Assembly (NCBI RefSeq): GCF_000531125.1 | Contig: NZ_CBTK010000257.1 | Coordinates: 1 to 64,000 of the forward strand | Reading direction: 5' to 3' | DNA length: 64,000 nt | Origin: Candidatus Contendobacter odensis Run_B_J11 | GTDB lineage: Bacteria; Pseudomonadota; Gammaproteobacteria; Competibacterales; Competibacteraceae | Shown: in pieces, positions 43,318-52,634 of the stretch | Layout: each line of letters begins with the position of its first letter | Numbering within the stretch: position 1 is the stretch's first letter | Program-made: the position numbers and the translations under genes | Notes under the pieces: model-generated | What the model saw: only the letters and a program-made list of their open reading frames with translations | Database searches by the model: none | Told to the model about the DNA's origin: nothing

Positions 43318-43797
43318 TCAAAATTCAATTTTTCTCGGGAAGTTTGGAAAAAAATTTGAATCCTCCAATAGTCCTTGATAGGAATAAACTACGAGCAACC
43401 CATTCTCATCACATATCCAAACTTCTTTTGCGCCCTTGGATAAATAGAGTGTGGTTTTTTCCTGCATTTCCTGAGTTGAATTTGATGGTGAAATAATTTC
43501 TACACAGATTTCAGGAGCTTCCAAATAAGGAGTATCAAACCCATATTTTCTAAAAAAATCGATTGAAGCCCATGCAACATCGGCAACCTTTACCCCTTTG
43601 GGAGTATCAATAGAACACTCCGTAATAATCTTTCCAGGTTTACGATGTTCTCTTAAAAAACCCACTATTTCAGCTTGTAACATTCCATGCTTATTGCTCG
43701 CTGGACTCAAGACAATCTTTCCCCATTCGTTCATTTCAATCTTGAATGGAATATCCTGCAACGTCGGCTCTTGTAAAACATCTGACCAGTTCATCAA
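43318..43797 (-). CDS. Uma2-family (DUF820) putative endonuclease
   Basis: The 159-residue protein fits the Uma2 family, which has a PD-(D/E)XK nuclease fold: PFKIEMNEWGKIVLSPASNKHGMLQAEIVGFL at the N-terminus, VKVADVAWAS with the catalytic-type Asp, then EICVEIISPSNSTQEMQEKTTLYLSKGAKEVWICD with the E-x-x-SPSN signature and Lys. These genes are very abundant in cyanobacteria and some filamentous bacteria and are usually single, mobile-looking and of unknown role. Its A/T-rich composition suggests acquisition, though this was not measured. Confidence 0.82.
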   Translation of the reverse strand: MMNWSDVLQEPTLQDIPFKIEMNEWGKIVLSPASNKHGMLQAEIVGFLREHRKPGKIITECSIDTPKGVKVADVAWASIDFFRKYGFDTPYLEAPEICVEIISPSNSTQEMQEKTTLYLSKGAKEVWICDENGLLVVYSYQGLLEDSNFFPNFPRKIEF

Positions 43798-43814
43798 TCA
43801 TTTCACCACGCCAA

Positions 43815-44201
43815 TCACCCTTTTCTGCCAATCAATTCAATTGGATAACCATCAGGGTCTTCGATAAAGGAGATAATCGTAGTCCCCGCATTCATCGGCC
43901 CTGCTTCACGCAGCACTTTACCACCACGTCCCCTGGCTTCCGCTGTAGCCTGATAGACATCTTCTACCTCAACGGCGATATGTCCATATCCAGTTCCTAT
44001 TTCGTAGTGATCCACCCCCCAATTATAAGTCAACTCAATAACAGTGTGATCGGATTCATCACCATACCCCAGGAATGCCAAGGTAAATTTGCCACTAGGA
44101 TATTCCCGTTGCCGTAACAATTTCATCCCCAATATTTCAGTATAAAATTGAATCGAACGATCCAGATTACCTACTCTTAGCATGGTGTGGAGAATACGCA
44201 T
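43815..44201 (-). CDS. gloA: GloA, lactoylglutathione lyase (glyoxalase I)
   Basis: GloA converts the methylglyoxal-glutathione hemithioacetal to S-lactoylglutathione. The 128-residue product has [59 protein letters not shown] (metal-ligand Glu), [13 protein letters not shown] (metal-ligand His) and the end [12 protein letters not shown] with the second Glu, typical of Ni-dependent bacterial GloA. It is monocistronic, between the Uma2 gene and the argG terminator. Confidence 0.95.
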   Translation of the reverse strand: MRILHTMLRVGNLDRSIQFYTEILGMKLLRQREYPSGKFTLAFLGYGDESDHTVIELTYNWGVDHYEIGTGYGHIAVEVEDVYQATAEARGRGGKVLREAGPMNAGTTIISFIEDPDGYPIELIGRKG

Positions 44202-44230
44202 TTGATTGACCCTTCAAATAGAATTATAGA

Positions 44231-44265
44231 TAAAAACCGGCGTATCCTAACTCAAGCTACGCCGG
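44231..44265 (-). terminator. Terminator of argG
   Basis: On the minus strand CCGGCGTA pairs with TACGCCGG around a 13-base loop and is followed by TTTTTATC. It lies 13 bp past the argG stop. Confidence 0.85.
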
Positions 44266-44277
44266 ATTCTCTGAAAA

Positions 44278-45495
44278 TTACTGCCGTCCTTTCATTGCCG
44301 CGATCCGCATCCTCAATGCATTGAGCTTAATAAAACCGCCCGCGTCTTTCTGGTCATATGCGCCGGCATCATCCTCAAAAGTGGCGATGTTCATATCAAA
44401 CAGGCTGTCATCCGATTTGCGGCCCACGACAATGACGTTGCCTTTATACAATTTCACTCGCACCGTACCATTGACATGAACTTGCGAGGCATCAATCAGA
44501 GTTTGCAGCAGTTTCCGTTCTGGACTCCACCAATAACCGTTATAAACCAGGCTTGCGTAGCGTGGAATCAATTCATCCTTGAGGTGTGCGACTTCTCGAT
44601 CCAGCGTCAGCGATTCCATAGCCCGATGCGCCTTAAGCATAATCGTTCCACCCGGAGTTTCATAACAACCCCGTGATTTCATCCCGACATAACGATTTTC
44701 CACTAAATCCAGCCGCCCAATGCCATGCTCACCGCCCAGCTTATTAAGCTGGGTCAACACCTCTGCCGGACTCAGCGCCTCACCGTCAATTGCTACAATG
44801 TCGCCATGCCGATAACTCAATTCCAGATATCCGGGCTTATCCGGGGCTGTTTCCGGCGACACCGTCCAGCGCCACATTTCTTCCTCCGGCTCATTCCATG
44901 GGTCTTCCAACACGCCGCCTTCATAGGAAATATGCAGCAGATTGGCGTCCATCGAGTACGGCGATTTGGTGCCGCGTTTCATTTCGACGGGAATGCCATG
45001 TTGTTCGGCATAAGACAGCATCTTCTCCCGTGACAATAAATCCCATTGCCGCCACGGTGCAATGATCTTGATGTCCGGTTTTAGCGCATAGGCGCCCAAT
45101 TCAAAGCGAACTTGATCATTACCTTTACCCGTAGCGCCGTGCGAGACCGCATCGGCATGGGTCGCTACCGCGATTTCGATCTGGCGCTTGGCAATTAACG
45201 GGCGGGCGATGGAGGTGCCCAGCAGGTATTCACCCTCGTAAATCGCATTGGCCCGGAACATCGGGAAAACGAAGTCGCGCACGAACTCTTCACGCAAATC
45301 CTCGATGAAGATATTATCCGGCTTGATACCCGCCATCAGCGCCTTCTGCCGCGCCGGCTCCAGCTCTTCGCCTTGGCCCAGGTCAGCGGTAAAAGTCACC
45401 ACTTCGCACTGATACACATCCTGTAACCACTTCAGGATCACTGAAGTATCCAGCCCGCCTGAATAGGCCAGCACGACTCTGTTGATGTCGGACAT
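44278..45495 (-). CDS. argG: ArgG, argininosuccinate synthase
   Basis: ArgG joins citrulline and aspartate with ATP hydrolysis in arginine synthesis. From ATG 45495, preceded by GAGGAG, the product has 405 residues: the PP-loop [54 protein letters not shown] and [13 protein letters not shown]. The frame extends 24 codons further upstream, but those residues are not part of the family. It reads leftward with its own terminator and is divergent from pyrC. Confidence 0.97.
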   Translation of the reverse strand: MSDINRVVLAYSGGLDTSVILKWLQDVYQCEVVTFTADLGQGEELEPARQKALMAGIKPDNIFIEDLREEFVRDFVFPMFRANAIYEGEYLLGTSIARPLIAKRQIEIAVATHADAVSHGATGKGNDQVRFELGAYALKPDIKIIAPWRQWDLLSREKMLSYAEQHGIPVEMKRGTKSPYSMDANLLHISYEGGVLEDPWNEPEEEMWRWTVSPETAPDKPGYLELSYRHGDIVAIDGEALSPAEVLTQLNKLGGEHGIGRLDLVENRYVGMKSRGCYETPGGTIMLKAHRAMESLTLDREVAHLKDELIPRYASLVYNGYWWSPERKLLQTLIDASQVHVNGTVRVKLYKGNVIVVGRKSDDSLFDMNIATFEDDAGAYDQKDAGGFIKLNALRMRIAAMKGRQ

Positions 45496-45656
45496 AATGC
45501 TCCTCAATAAAATGTCAGTCAGTTCAACCATGCGGCTCGACCCAGACCCCGGCCCGAACCGCCGCAACGTGTTAGCTTAAGACTTTACTCCCGTGCGTCA
45601 AGGCGCGCCGGGCTGATAATCCGCCGCCGCAGCGCCATCAACACTCATCGGAAGCC

Positions 45657-46703
45657 ATGATGGACACCCTTCACTTTACCCGCCCCGACGACTGGCACCT
45701 GCATCTTCGCGACGGGGCAGCCCTGCGTACAGTCGTCCCGCACAGCGCTCGCCAGTTTGCCCGCGCCGTCATCATGCCCAACTTGCGCCCGCCGGTCACC
45801 ACCACTGAGCAGGCGTTAGCCTACCGGGAATGGATTCTGGACGCAGTGCCGCCAGGGTCGAACTTCCAGCCGTTGATGACGCTATACCTGACCGACCATA
45901 CCTTGCCTGCTGAAATCGCTCGCGCCAAAACATCCGGCCATATCATTGCTGGCAAGCTCTATCCCGCTGGCGCAACCACCCATTCCGATTCCGGCGTAAC
46001 CGCTATTGGCAAACTCTATCCAGTGTTGGCGGCGATGCAGGCGCACGATTTGCCGCTGCTGATTCACGGTGAGGTCACCGACCCGGAGGTAGACATTTTT
46101 GACCGTGAGGCGGTATTTATCGAACAGGTATTGATACCGCTGATCCGCGATTTTCCGGCGCTGAGAATCGTGTTGGAACATATTACGACGCAAGATGCAG
46201 CAGATTTTGTGCGAGCTGCGCCGACCACGGTCGCGGCGACGATCACCGCTCATCACCTGCTTTATAGCCGAAACGCCATTTTTCAGGGCGGGATTCGTCC
46301 ACATTATTACTGTCTGCCCATTCTTAAGCGTGCGAGCCATCGGCAGGCACTGATTCAGGCCGCCATCAGCGGCAACCCCAAATTCTTCCTCGGCACCGAT
46401 AGCGCCCCACACCCACGCCACGGCAAGGAAACCGCCTGTGGTTGCGCCGGCTGCTACACCGCTCACGCTGCGCTGGAACTGTACGCCGAAGCCTTCGATG
46501 CTGCTGGAGCGCTGGATAAATTGGAGGGATTCGCCAGCTTTTACGGCGCGGATTTCTACCGCCTGCCGCGCAACTGCGATGCCGTTACCCTGCTTCGCCA
46601 GCCCACGCCTATTCCGGCTACGTTCCCGTTTGGCGCCGATGAATTGATCCCGCTGTGCGCCGGGGAAACTATCGGCTGGCGACTGGTCAACAGGAGAACT
46701 TAA
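45657..46703 (+). CDS. pyrC: PyrC, dihydroorotase (class II)
   Basis: PyrC cyclises carbamoyl aspartate to dihydroorotate in pyrimidine synthesis. The 348-residue product has the zinc motif DWHLHLRDG, the carboxylated Lys in [46 protein letters not shown] and [15 protein letters not shown]. Both length and motifs are those of the E. coli-type enzyme. The ATG at 45660, one codon in, is an equal alternative start. Confidence 0.97.
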   Translation: MMDTLHFTRPDDWHLHLRDGAALRTVVPHSARQFARAVIMPNLRPPVTTTEQALAYREWILDAVPPGSNFQPLMTLYLTDHTLPAEIARAKTSGHIIAGKLYPAGATTHSDSGVTAIGKLYPVLAAMQAHDLPLLIHGEVTDPEVDIFDREAVFIEQVLIPLIRDFPALRIVLEHITTQDAADFVRAAPTTVAATITAHHLLYSRNAIFQGGIRPHYYCLPILKRASHRQALIQAAISGNPKFFLGTDSAPHPRHGKETACGCAGCYTAHAALELYAEAFDAAGALDKLEGFASFYGADFYRLPRNCDAVTLLRQPTPIPATFPFGADELIPLCAGETIGWRLVNRRT

Positions 46704-46826
46704 ATCGTAGGTAGTGTGCGTACTCTAATTTTGGTTGCTAGAGTGTGTCTCAACAAAGGTTGAAACCCGCCGGTAATCAATAAAGACTGGCTTAACGATC
46801 AGTATCTTGTATCGAGGAGAGTCATC

Positions 46827-47216
46827 ATGACGAACACTGCACTGCAAAACATTCTGGAAGCCCCTCTGTCCACCAACATCCGTGAATCGGCGAATCGTAT
46901 TTGGTTGGCGGGATTAGGCGCCTTCGCCAAAACCCAAGAAGAAGGCGAGAAATTATTCCAAACGCTGGTGAAAGAAGGTGAAGCTGTCGAGAAGCGCGCC
47001 AAGGAAGCTGCTGAAGCACGCTTCGAGGAAGCCAAGGGCAAAGTGGTTGAATTCCGTGGCAAGGCTAACCAGCAGTTCGACCGGCTGGAAGAGCTGTTCC
47101 AGGAACGAGTCGCCCAAGTGCTGAACCGGTTGGGGGTACCGACCCAGGATGATATTCAGGAACTGTCCAAGCGGGTTGAGGCGCTGAATGAGAGTATTTT
47201 GGCACTGAAGAAATAA
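46827..47216 (+). CDS. PhaI/PhaF-type phasin (poly granule associated protein)
   Basis: The 129-residue, highly helical protein has NIRESANRIWLAGLGAFAKTQEEGEKLFQTLVKEGEAVEKRAKEAAEARFEEAKGKV, the granule-binding pattern of PhaI/PhaF phasins, and a C-terminal coiled coil (DDIQELSKRVEALNESILALKK) suited to oligomerisation. It lacks the AAKP-rich DNA-binding tail of PhaF, so it is PhaI-like. GAGGAG precedes the ATG, and a strong terminator follows. It is unrelated in sequence to the PhaP-type phasin at 21020-21481, so the cell makes at least two granule-coat proteins. Confidence 0.9.
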   Translation: MTNTALQNILEAPLSTNIRESANRIWLAGLGAFAKTQEEGEKLFQTLVKEGEAVEKRAKEAAEARFEEAKGKVVEFRGKANQQFDRLEELFQERVAQVLNRLGVPTQDDIQELSKRVEALNESILALKK

Positions 47217-47249
47217 GCACCCGTTTCAAACCAGTTTGAATATTTGAAT

Positions 47250-47282
47250 TAAACCCTGCGGCGCGAGCCGTGGGGTTTTTCT
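47250..47282 (+). terminator. Terminator of the PhaI-type phasin gene
   Basis: AAACCCTGCGGC pairs imperfectly with GCCGTGGGGTTT around GCGA, followed by TTCTTTT. It lies ~35 bp after the stop. Confidence 0.8.
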
Positions 47283-47375
47283 TTTGTGGCTTTCGCTTTC
47301 TTTCGTTCTGACCAAAAGCTTAAATCCAGTTATCGGTTATTCGTAGTTATTGATCGTTGATGTTTGGTTAAGCTC

Positions 47376-47402
47376 AAAAAAAACCCGGCAGCAATGCCGG
47401 GC
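47376..47402 (-). terminator. Terminator of the 47442-47912 gene
   Basis: On the minus strand CCCGGCA-TTGC-TGCCGGG is followed by TTTTTTTT. It lies ~40 bp beyond the stop of the gene at 47442-47912, which supports that frame being a transcribed gene. Confidence 0.85.
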
Positions 47403-47441
47403 AAGCTTCTGTTTTACTGGAGCAGAACACCCATCGTTATT

Positions 47442-47912
47442 TTAAGATCCAGTTTGCGCCAGAGTGAACTGGCTATCGGACAGCAGAGCGCAGCCATAAC
47501 CATAGTGGTGTTGCAAATGTTGCCAATCCTCAAAGGAATATTGGCGGGAATCGTCATGCTCCATGGTGGGGGCATCAGTTGCAATTCCGAGCGGGTCCAG
47601 CACTACCAGCGTATTACCCGGCGTTGGCAGGTGGCGAGCATCCAATAGGGCAACGGCCTGGCGAGCGTAGATCCCATTAGCTTGCTCGCCAACTCCGATC
47701 CGATACAGCCGGAAACCCTTCATTCGCGCCATCCGTGGCAGATAGCGGAGCAGACGGCGGGCTGCGCCACCGCCATCGCTGGTTGGAGTAGCCGTCGTAC
47801 CCTCCTCTAAGCCGAAATGGGTGTAAACCTGTTCAATTCGATGCAACTCTTTGACTTTATCGGGATCGACGCCCTCGAACTGTTGGGCGATTTCTTGCAA
47901 GACACTGGGCAT
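47442..47912 (-). CDS. Hypothetical protein (156 residues)
   Basis: I recognise no family. The soluble product starts MPSVLQEIAQQFEGVDPDKVKELHRIEQVYTHFGLEEG, then a Gly/Thr-rich linker, then RRLLRYLPRMARMKGFRLYRIGVGEQANGIYARQAVALLDAR and LVVLDPLGIATDAPTMEHDDSRQYSFEDWQHLQHHYGYG. AGAGGTG 7 bp before the ATG and a clean terminator downstream support a real gene. A perfect TTGTGCAA/TTGCACAA palindrome, similar to the boxes before phaP, lies ~190 bp upstream, so a link to PHA metabolism is possible but unproven. Confidence 0.6.
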   Translation of the reverse strand: MPSVLQEIAQQFEGVDPDKVKELHRIEQVYTHFGLEEGTTATPTSDGGGAARRLLRYLPRMARMKGFRLYRIGVGEQANGIYARQAVALLDARHLPTPGNTLVVLDPLGIATDAPTMEHDDSRQYSFEDWQHLQHHYGYGCALLSDSQFTLAQTGS

Positions 47913-48101
47913 GGTATTTCACCTCTCGCTCGACCATGACATGGGCGATAGCTAAAAATCATCGGAGGAGAATTCATTCGCGCCTCTGGGGCGGATTCAA
48001 AGACATTGGGGTTATGATTAAATACATTCCCTAGTGCTTGAATGCTTGTATTGTAGCTTTTATGGATCGTTTGTGGGAAATTGATCGGAATTTTTTTCGC
48101 A

Positions 48102-48117
48102 TTGTGCAATTGCACAA
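48102..48117. promoter_or_regulatory. Perfect 16 bp palindrome, candidate operator
   Basis: TTGTGCAATTGCACAA is perfectly self-complementary and resembles the TGC-rich boxes before phaP. It overlaps the end of the grxD terminator and lies ~190 bp upstream of the leftward hypothetical gene. Binding by PhaR or another regulator is a guess. Confidence 0.35.
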
Positions 48118-48139
48118 AAAAGCCCGGTGGAACCGGGCG
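48114..48139 (-). terminator. Terminator of grxD
   Basis: On the minus strand GCCCGGT-TCC-ACCGGGC is followed by TTTTTTGTG, ~27 bp past the grxD stop. Confidence 0.85.
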
Positions 48140-48165
48140 AGCAGGATTGGAACAGAAATAATCGT

Positions 48166-48507
48166 TCAGGTGGGCTGATGATCGCCAGACTTGGCGACCG
48201 CGTCTTCCATCAGCTTTTGCAGATCACCGTTCTGATGGAGTTCCAAGGTGATGTCGCAACCCCCAATCAATTCACCGCCCACATAAATCTGTGGAAAAGT
48301 GGGCCAGTCGGCATAGCGGGGCAGACTCTCGAAAATTTCCGGATCGTCCAGCACGTTGACATAGGCAAAGGGCAGACCCGTGGCAGCCAGCGCTTGGGAG
48401 GCCCGCTGCGAAAAGCCGCAACGTGGCATCTCCGGAGTGCCTTTCATGTAAATCACCACCGGATTGTTTTCAACCTGTTCTTTGATACGTTCCAGAATGT
48501 CTTCCAT
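48166..48507 (-). CDS. grxD: GrxD, monothiol glutaredoxin (Grx4 type)
   Basis: The 113-residue protein has the monothiol motif CGFS in PRCGFSQRASQAL, the KGTPEMP glutathione- and cluster-binding loop, WPTFPQIYVGGELIGGCDI and a C-terminal helix. Grx4 proteins carry [2Fe-2S] clusters and partner with BolA/IbaG; an ibaG gene is at 4512-4757. The TPEMP spacing matches other Grx4 proteins. It is a single leftward gene with its own terminator, 42 bp downstream of the amidotransferase gene on the same strand. Confidence 0.95.
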   Translation of the reverse strand: MEDILERIKEQVENNPVVIYMKGTPEMPRCGFSQRASQALAATGLPFAYVNVLDDPEIFESLPRYADWPTFPQIYVGGELIGGCDITLELHQNGDLQKLMEDAVAKSGDHQPT

Positions 48508-48549
48508 TGCATCACCTCGGCAGAAGATAGATTGGCGAAATGGGGTCTA

Positions 48550-50346
48550 CTACCAGGGATTGACCCGCGTGGCTGGGTCTACGTTCAATTGCAGCCACAG
48601 TTCCAGCAGCGCCGCATGCCACAGCTTACTGCCCAGCAGCCGGGTTAGATGCGCTTCCGGTTCAGCCAGCAGAGTATCCAGATAGGCGCGCTGGAACAGG
48701 CCGCGTTCTCGGCAGGCGCGGGAGTTCACAATGTCGCGCATAAAATCCAGAAACGGCCCGCGCACGAATTTGAGCGCCGGCACCGGAAAATAGCCTTTGG
48801 GCCGATCAATCACCGCGTCGGGTAGCAAACCACGGGCGATCTTCTTCAACACGTATTTGCCATCGCCGCCAATTTTCAAGGTGGGCGGCAACTGCATCGC
48901 CAATTCGACTAACTCGTGATCCAGGAACGGCACCCGCGCTTCCAATCCCCAAGCCATGGTCATGTTGTCTACCCGCTTGACCGGATCGTCAACAATCAGG
49001 GTGGTCACATCCAGCCGTAGCACTTGGTCCAGATACTCCTCAGCGTCCGGTAGAGCCAGCCGTTCCGCAATCAGTTCGCCGGTGTAATCGGGACCGTGCC
49101 AAGCCGGTGCGACGGTTTCCAGAAACTCCGCATGATCGCGGTCGAAATAATGGCGGCGGAATCGTTCCAGATCACTGCCGGTATCCGCCGCCATACGCGG
49201 ATACCAGAAATAGCCGCCGAACACTTCGTCAGCGCCTTGGCCGCTCTGCACCACTTTAACCGCCTGGGAAACCCGCTCGGACAACAGGAAGAACGCCACC
49301 GCATCCTGGCCGACCATCGGCTCAGCCATGCAGGTGACGGCTTCCGGCAGGCGCTTGAGCACGTCGTCATTGGGAATCAGATATTTATGGTGACGAGTCT
49401 GATAGCGGGCCGCCACCGGATCGGAGTATTCAAATTCGCTGCCTTTCTCTTCCGGCTGATCCTCGAAGCCGACCGAAAAGGTCCGCAGATCGCGAACCCC
49501 GGATTCAGCCAGCAAGGCTACCAGCAGGCTGGAATCCAGCCCGCCGGACAGCAGGACGCCAACTGGCACATCGGCGACATCCAGCCGCCGCCGCACCGCC
49601 AGCCGCAGTGCGGCATGAACCGCTTCAGTCCATTCCGCCTCGGTTCGCGGCATCGCTGGGCGCATTGCCCGCAGGTTCCAATAGACCCGGCTGCGCTCGT
49701 TGCCACTGGCGTCCAGCGTCAACGTCGTAGCGGGCGCCAGCTTGCGGATACCTTGTAGAATGGTGCGCGGCGCGGGAATGACCGCATGCAGGGTCAATTG
49801 ATGATGCAGGGCGACCGGATCGAGAGTGGTGTCTACGTCAGGTGCTTCCAACAGCGCCTGACTGTTGGAAGCGAAGCGGAAGGCGTGCGGAGTGCGGCTG
49901 TAATACAGCGGCTTGATACCCAGTCGGTCGCGGGCCAGAAACAGGGTACGTTCGCGCAAATTCCAGATGGCGAAGGCGAACATGCCCATCAGATGTTCGA
50001 CGCAGTGTTCGCCCCATTCGGCATACGCTTTGAGAATAACCTCGGTGTCACCGCCGGAAAAGAAAGAATGGCCCTTGGTGAGTAAATCCTGTCGCAGTTC
50101 CCGATAGTTGTAGATGGCGCCATTGAATACCAGCGCCAGTCCCAGATCGGGATCGACCATCGGCTGGTTGGAACGGTCGCTGAGGTCAATGACCGACAGT
50201 CGGCGATGACCGAACAGCAGCGGCCCATCCGACCAAGTACCTTCGTGGTCAGGACCGCGCCGCGCCAGGCGCTTGAGCATCCGCCCCATCAGGGCCAAAT
50301 CGGGTTCGCCGCCGTCGAGGCGCAGTTCGCCACCAATGCCACACAT
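48550..50346 (-). CDS. Asparagine-synthase-like amidotransferase, probably N-acetylglutaminylglutamine amide (NAGGN) synthesis
   Basis: The 598-residue protein starts with the N-terminal nucleophile Cys (MCGIGGELRLDG) of the glutaminase domain (RRGPDHEG, FNGAIYNYRELR, GGDTEVILKAY). It continues with the ATP-binding synthetase domain (VPVGVLLSGGLDSSLLVALLAESG, QSGQGADEVFGGYFWYP). Overall it resembles, from memory, the amidotransferase that amidates N-acetylglutaminylglutamine to the osmoprotectant NAGGN more closely than AsnB of asparagine synthesis. The partner dipeptide synthetase gene that normally adjoins it is not seen; neighbours are grxD and a BON lipoprotein gene. General asparagine synthase activity remains possible. 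Confidence 0.75.
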   Translation of the reverse strand: MCGIGGELRLDGGEPDLALMGRMLKRLARRGPDHEGTWSDGPLLFGHRRLSVIDLSDRSNQPMVDPDLGLALVFNGAIYNYRELRQDLLTKGHSFFSGGDTEVILKAYAEWGEHCVEHLMGMFAFAIWNLRERTLFLARDRLGIKPLYYSRTPHAFRFASNSQALLEAPDVDTTLDPVALHHQLTLHAVIPAPRTILQGIRKLAPATTLTLDASGNERSRVYWNLRAMRPAMPRTEAEWTEAVHAALRLAVRRRLDVADVPVGVLLSGGLDSSLLVALLAESGVRDLRTFSVGFEDQPEEKGSEFEYSDPVAARYQTRHHKYLIPNDDVLKRLPEAVTCMAEPMVGQDAVAFFLLSERVSQAVKVVQSGQGADEVFGGYFWYPRMAADTGSDLERFRRHYFDRDHAEFLETVAPAWHGPDYTGELIAERLALPDAEEYLDQVLRLDVTTLIVDDPVKRVDNMTMAWGLEARVPFLDHELVELAMQLPPTLKIGGDGKYVLKKIARGLLPDAVIDRPKGYFPVPALKFVRGPFLDFMRDIVNSRACRERGLFQRAYLDTLLAEPEAHLTRLLGSKLWHAALLELWLQLNVDPATRVNPW

Positions 50347-50386
50347 AGCGTTTTACCGTTGCAGAAATTGAAGAGCCGAGCCAGGG

Positions 50387-50749
50387 CTAAAATTTTAGGG
50401 CGGTGGCGACCACCGGTGGGCGTACTCCCGGGGCGCTGCGGGCCACCGAGATCGCCCGATTATAAGTCTGGGCATTGGGCGCGTTGCCGCTCAGGGTGAC
50501 GACGCCCTTTTCAACCGTCACCGTGATACTGGCGGTAGCAAGCTGCGGGTCTTGCTTGAAGGCGTCTTTGATCGCCGCGGCAATGTCGGAATCACTCACC
50601 TTGGCGCCACCGCGCCCGCCGTCGCTAAGGCTGGCCGTGGCCGTTCCGCTGTCGCTATCGCTGCTGGAACCGCCGCCCAGGCTGGCACAGCCGGTGGTGG
50701 CTAAAGCGGCCAGGAAAACGGGAATAACGAGATTGCGTGGATTCATCAT
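50387..50749 (-). CDS. BON-domain lipoprotein
   Basis: The 120-residue protein starts MMNPRNLVIPVFLAALATTGCASLGGGSSSDSD, a lipoprotein signal with Cys21, followed by a Ser/Gly-rich linker and one BON domain (SDSDIAAAIKDAFKQDPQLATASITVTVEKGVVTLSGNAPNAQTYNRAISVARSAPGV). BON domains bind phospholipid or peptidoglycan-associated partners, and OsmY/DolP-like proteins support envelope integrity. The BON domain is slightly shortened at its C-terminal end. Outer-membrane location is inferred, as there is no Asp at position +2. Confidence 0.82.
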   Translation of the reverse strand: MMNPRNLVIPVFLAALATTGCASLGGGSSSDSDSGTATASLSDGGRGGAKVSDSDIAAAIKDAFKQDPQLATASITVTVEKGVVTLSGNAPNAQTYNRAISVARSAPGVRPPVVATALKF

Positions 50750-51011
50750 TAGGGGGAGTCTCTATGGGTGGTTACGAGGTACGCGGAGCGGCCTTGCATC
50801 GGGCCGACGCACCGGATCGGCGGCAAGAATATCACACCCGTACTGCCTGAAACCCGCGTTGCATCGGCGGGGCGACGGCGGCTAGACTAGCCCGGCATTC
50901 CCGACCGGCCCCGCGCCGCTGGCGAAACTTAATACAGTTACCGGGGTTCCAAGCAAGCGCTCATTGCTTTAACACTGATTCATCATCCACTGATTAAACG
51001 GAGAAAGACGC

Positions 51012-51590
51012 ATGGTTCATCAACTCCCCGAATTGCCCTACGCCAAGAACGCGCTGGCACCGTACATCTCGGAAGAGACCTTGGAGTATCACTATGGCAA
51101 GCATCATCAAGCCTACGTTACCAATCTGAATAGCCTGATCAAGGGCACCGAATTCGAGCCTCTGTCGCTTGAAGACATCGTACTGAAGTCCTCCGGCGGC
51201 ATTTTCAACAATGCGGCGCAGGTATGGAATCACACCTTTTATTGGAATTGCCTGAAGCCCAACGGCGGCGGCGAGCCGAGCGGGGCGCTGGCGACGGCGA
51301 TCAACCAGAAATTCGGTTCGTTCGCGGCGTTTAAGGAGGAATTCGCCAAGTGTGCGGTCGGCACCTTCGGTTCCGGCTGGGGCTGGCTGGTCAAGAATGC
51401 GGAGGGTTCGGTGGAACTGCTGAGTACCTCCAACGCCGGTACTCCGGCGACCGCCGGTAAAAAGGCGCTGCTGACCTGTGATGTTTGGGAACACGCTTAC
51501 TACATTGATTATCGCAACCTGCGCCCCAAGTACGTTGAGGCGTTTTGGAACCTGGTCAACTGGGATTTCGCGGCTCAGCAATACGCCTGA
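51012..51590 (+). CDS. sodB: Iron superoxide dismutase
   Basis: SodB disproportionates superoxide in the cytoplasm. The 192-residue product has the metal ligands in [15 protein letters not shown] and [14 protein letters not shown], then GWGWLV and [13 protein letters not shown]. The Gly/Ala-rich surroundings and length are those of the Fe-type enzyme of gammaproteobacteria. A GGAG-like site precedes the ATG. A ~118 bp hairpin follows the stop by 30 bp and may act as its 3' end. Confidence 0.95.
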   Translation: MVHQLPELPYAKNALAPYISEETLEYHYGKHHQAYVTNLNSLIKGTEFEPLSLEDIVLKSSGGIFNNAAQVWNHTFYWNCLKPNGGGEPSGALATAINQKFGSFAAFKEEFAKCAVGTFGSGWGWLVKNAEGSVELLSTSNAGTPATAGKKALLTCDVWEHAYYIDYRNLRPKYVEAFWNLVNWDFAAQQYA

Positions 51591-51619
51591 ACTGGCAAAA
51601 TCGCCACCGGACGCTAGAC

Positions 51620-51737
51620 CAGCAGCAGTTCCCGCTGTCTTGATTTATAAGGATTTTTCGTCTAATCGGGGTTACATTTCGAAAAAATATCCTTAAAAAT
51701 CATGGTAACAAAAATAAGAGAGCGGGAACTGCTGCTG
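51620..51737. repeat. Large imperfect hairpin (possible MITE) between sodB and a broken gene
   Basis: CAGCAGCAGTTCCCGCT (51620-51636) and AGCGGGAACTGCTGCTG (51721-51737) are perfect inverted repeats, extended inward by TCTT/AAGA after one mismatch. A second nested pair, AAGGATTTTTCG (51649-51660) and CGAAAAAATATCCTT (51680-51694), lies inside. The core is A/T-rich. No gene is inside. A small inverted-repeat element or a 3' transcript structure are both possible. Confidence 0.6.
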
Positions 51738-51850
51738 AACCGCAGGCTGTCTCTGGCGGTAGGCAGCGCCGACTAAACCGCGAAAACTCGGAAGATTCGA
51801 GGTGTAAAATTTCCTGGCAAATCCCCTCAAGGCATTTTTCACGGAAGCGC

Positions 51851-52381
51851 ATGGCGATGGCAACGACATTGGATGAGGTGTGGGCCTTGTTCCGCGAAAC
51901 GGATCGCAAGTTTCAGGACACTGACCGCAAGCTTCAGGAAAGCCGCGCAGAGACTGACCGCGAGATCAATGAACTCGCCCGCGAGGCCAAGGAAGCCAGC
52001 CGCCGCGTAGACCTCCAGATCGAAAAGCTGGGTCAAAAAGTGGATCAGGTCAGCGACAACCTGGACAAACTCGGCGGTAAATGGGGCCACTTTGTCGAAA
52101 ATCGAATGGAAATTGACGTGCTGGTGGTCAACGCCGGTCATGTCGTCGCGGTAGAGGTCAAGAGCAGCCTGAGCGTCGCCGATGTCAAGGAGTTCATGGT
52201 CAATCTGGCTTAGTTCCACCGATTCTTCCCGGAATACGCCGACAAGCCGTTGTACGGGGCGGTAGCGGGGATGGCGATTGAAGAAGCGTCAGATCGCTTC
52301 GCCTATCGGCAGGGCCTGTTCATGCTGGTGGGCACTGGGCTTAAGCCACTGGATTTGCCCTTGTGTCGAGTCGTTGGGTGA
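51851..52381 (+). pseudogene. Broken DUF3782-type coiled-coil / PD-(D/E)XK-like gene
   Basis: The N-terminal part (ATTLDEVWALFRETDRKFQDTDRKLQESRAETDREI, a coiled coil) and MEIDVLVVNAGHVVAVEVKSSLSVADVKEFMVNLA match a widespread family with an N-terminal coiled coil and an E-V-K nuclease-like core. Translation stops at a TAG (52211-52213), but the same frame continues FHRFFPEYADKPLYGAVAGMAIEEASDRFAYRQGLFML to a TGA at 52379-52381, exactly as in intact relatives. In addition, ~40 residues expected between GKWGHFVEN and MEIDVLVV appear to be missing. One nonsense change plus one internal deletion make a functional product unlikely. About 250 bp without a recognisable gene follow, up to hrpA. Confidence 0.75.
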
Positions 52382-52634
52382 GTTGTACTGAGGTGATGAA
52401 GACGCTGACGATGCTGGTTTTGCCGGCCTGCGGTTCCGGTGACACGGCCGGTCACCCCGGCGAGGTACCGGCCGTGCGATGGGCTCTCATAGCGGCTTCT
52501 TTGCGCCTTGAAGAGATCCGGAGGATGCAAGAGGCTGCAGGATGCCCAAGCAACCGCCGGTTCGTCCCTCTCTTCCCTTCGCGTCCTCTCCAGAAAGGCG
52601 GCTTACCGTGGTTTGATCCCGGTGCCGGCAAATA

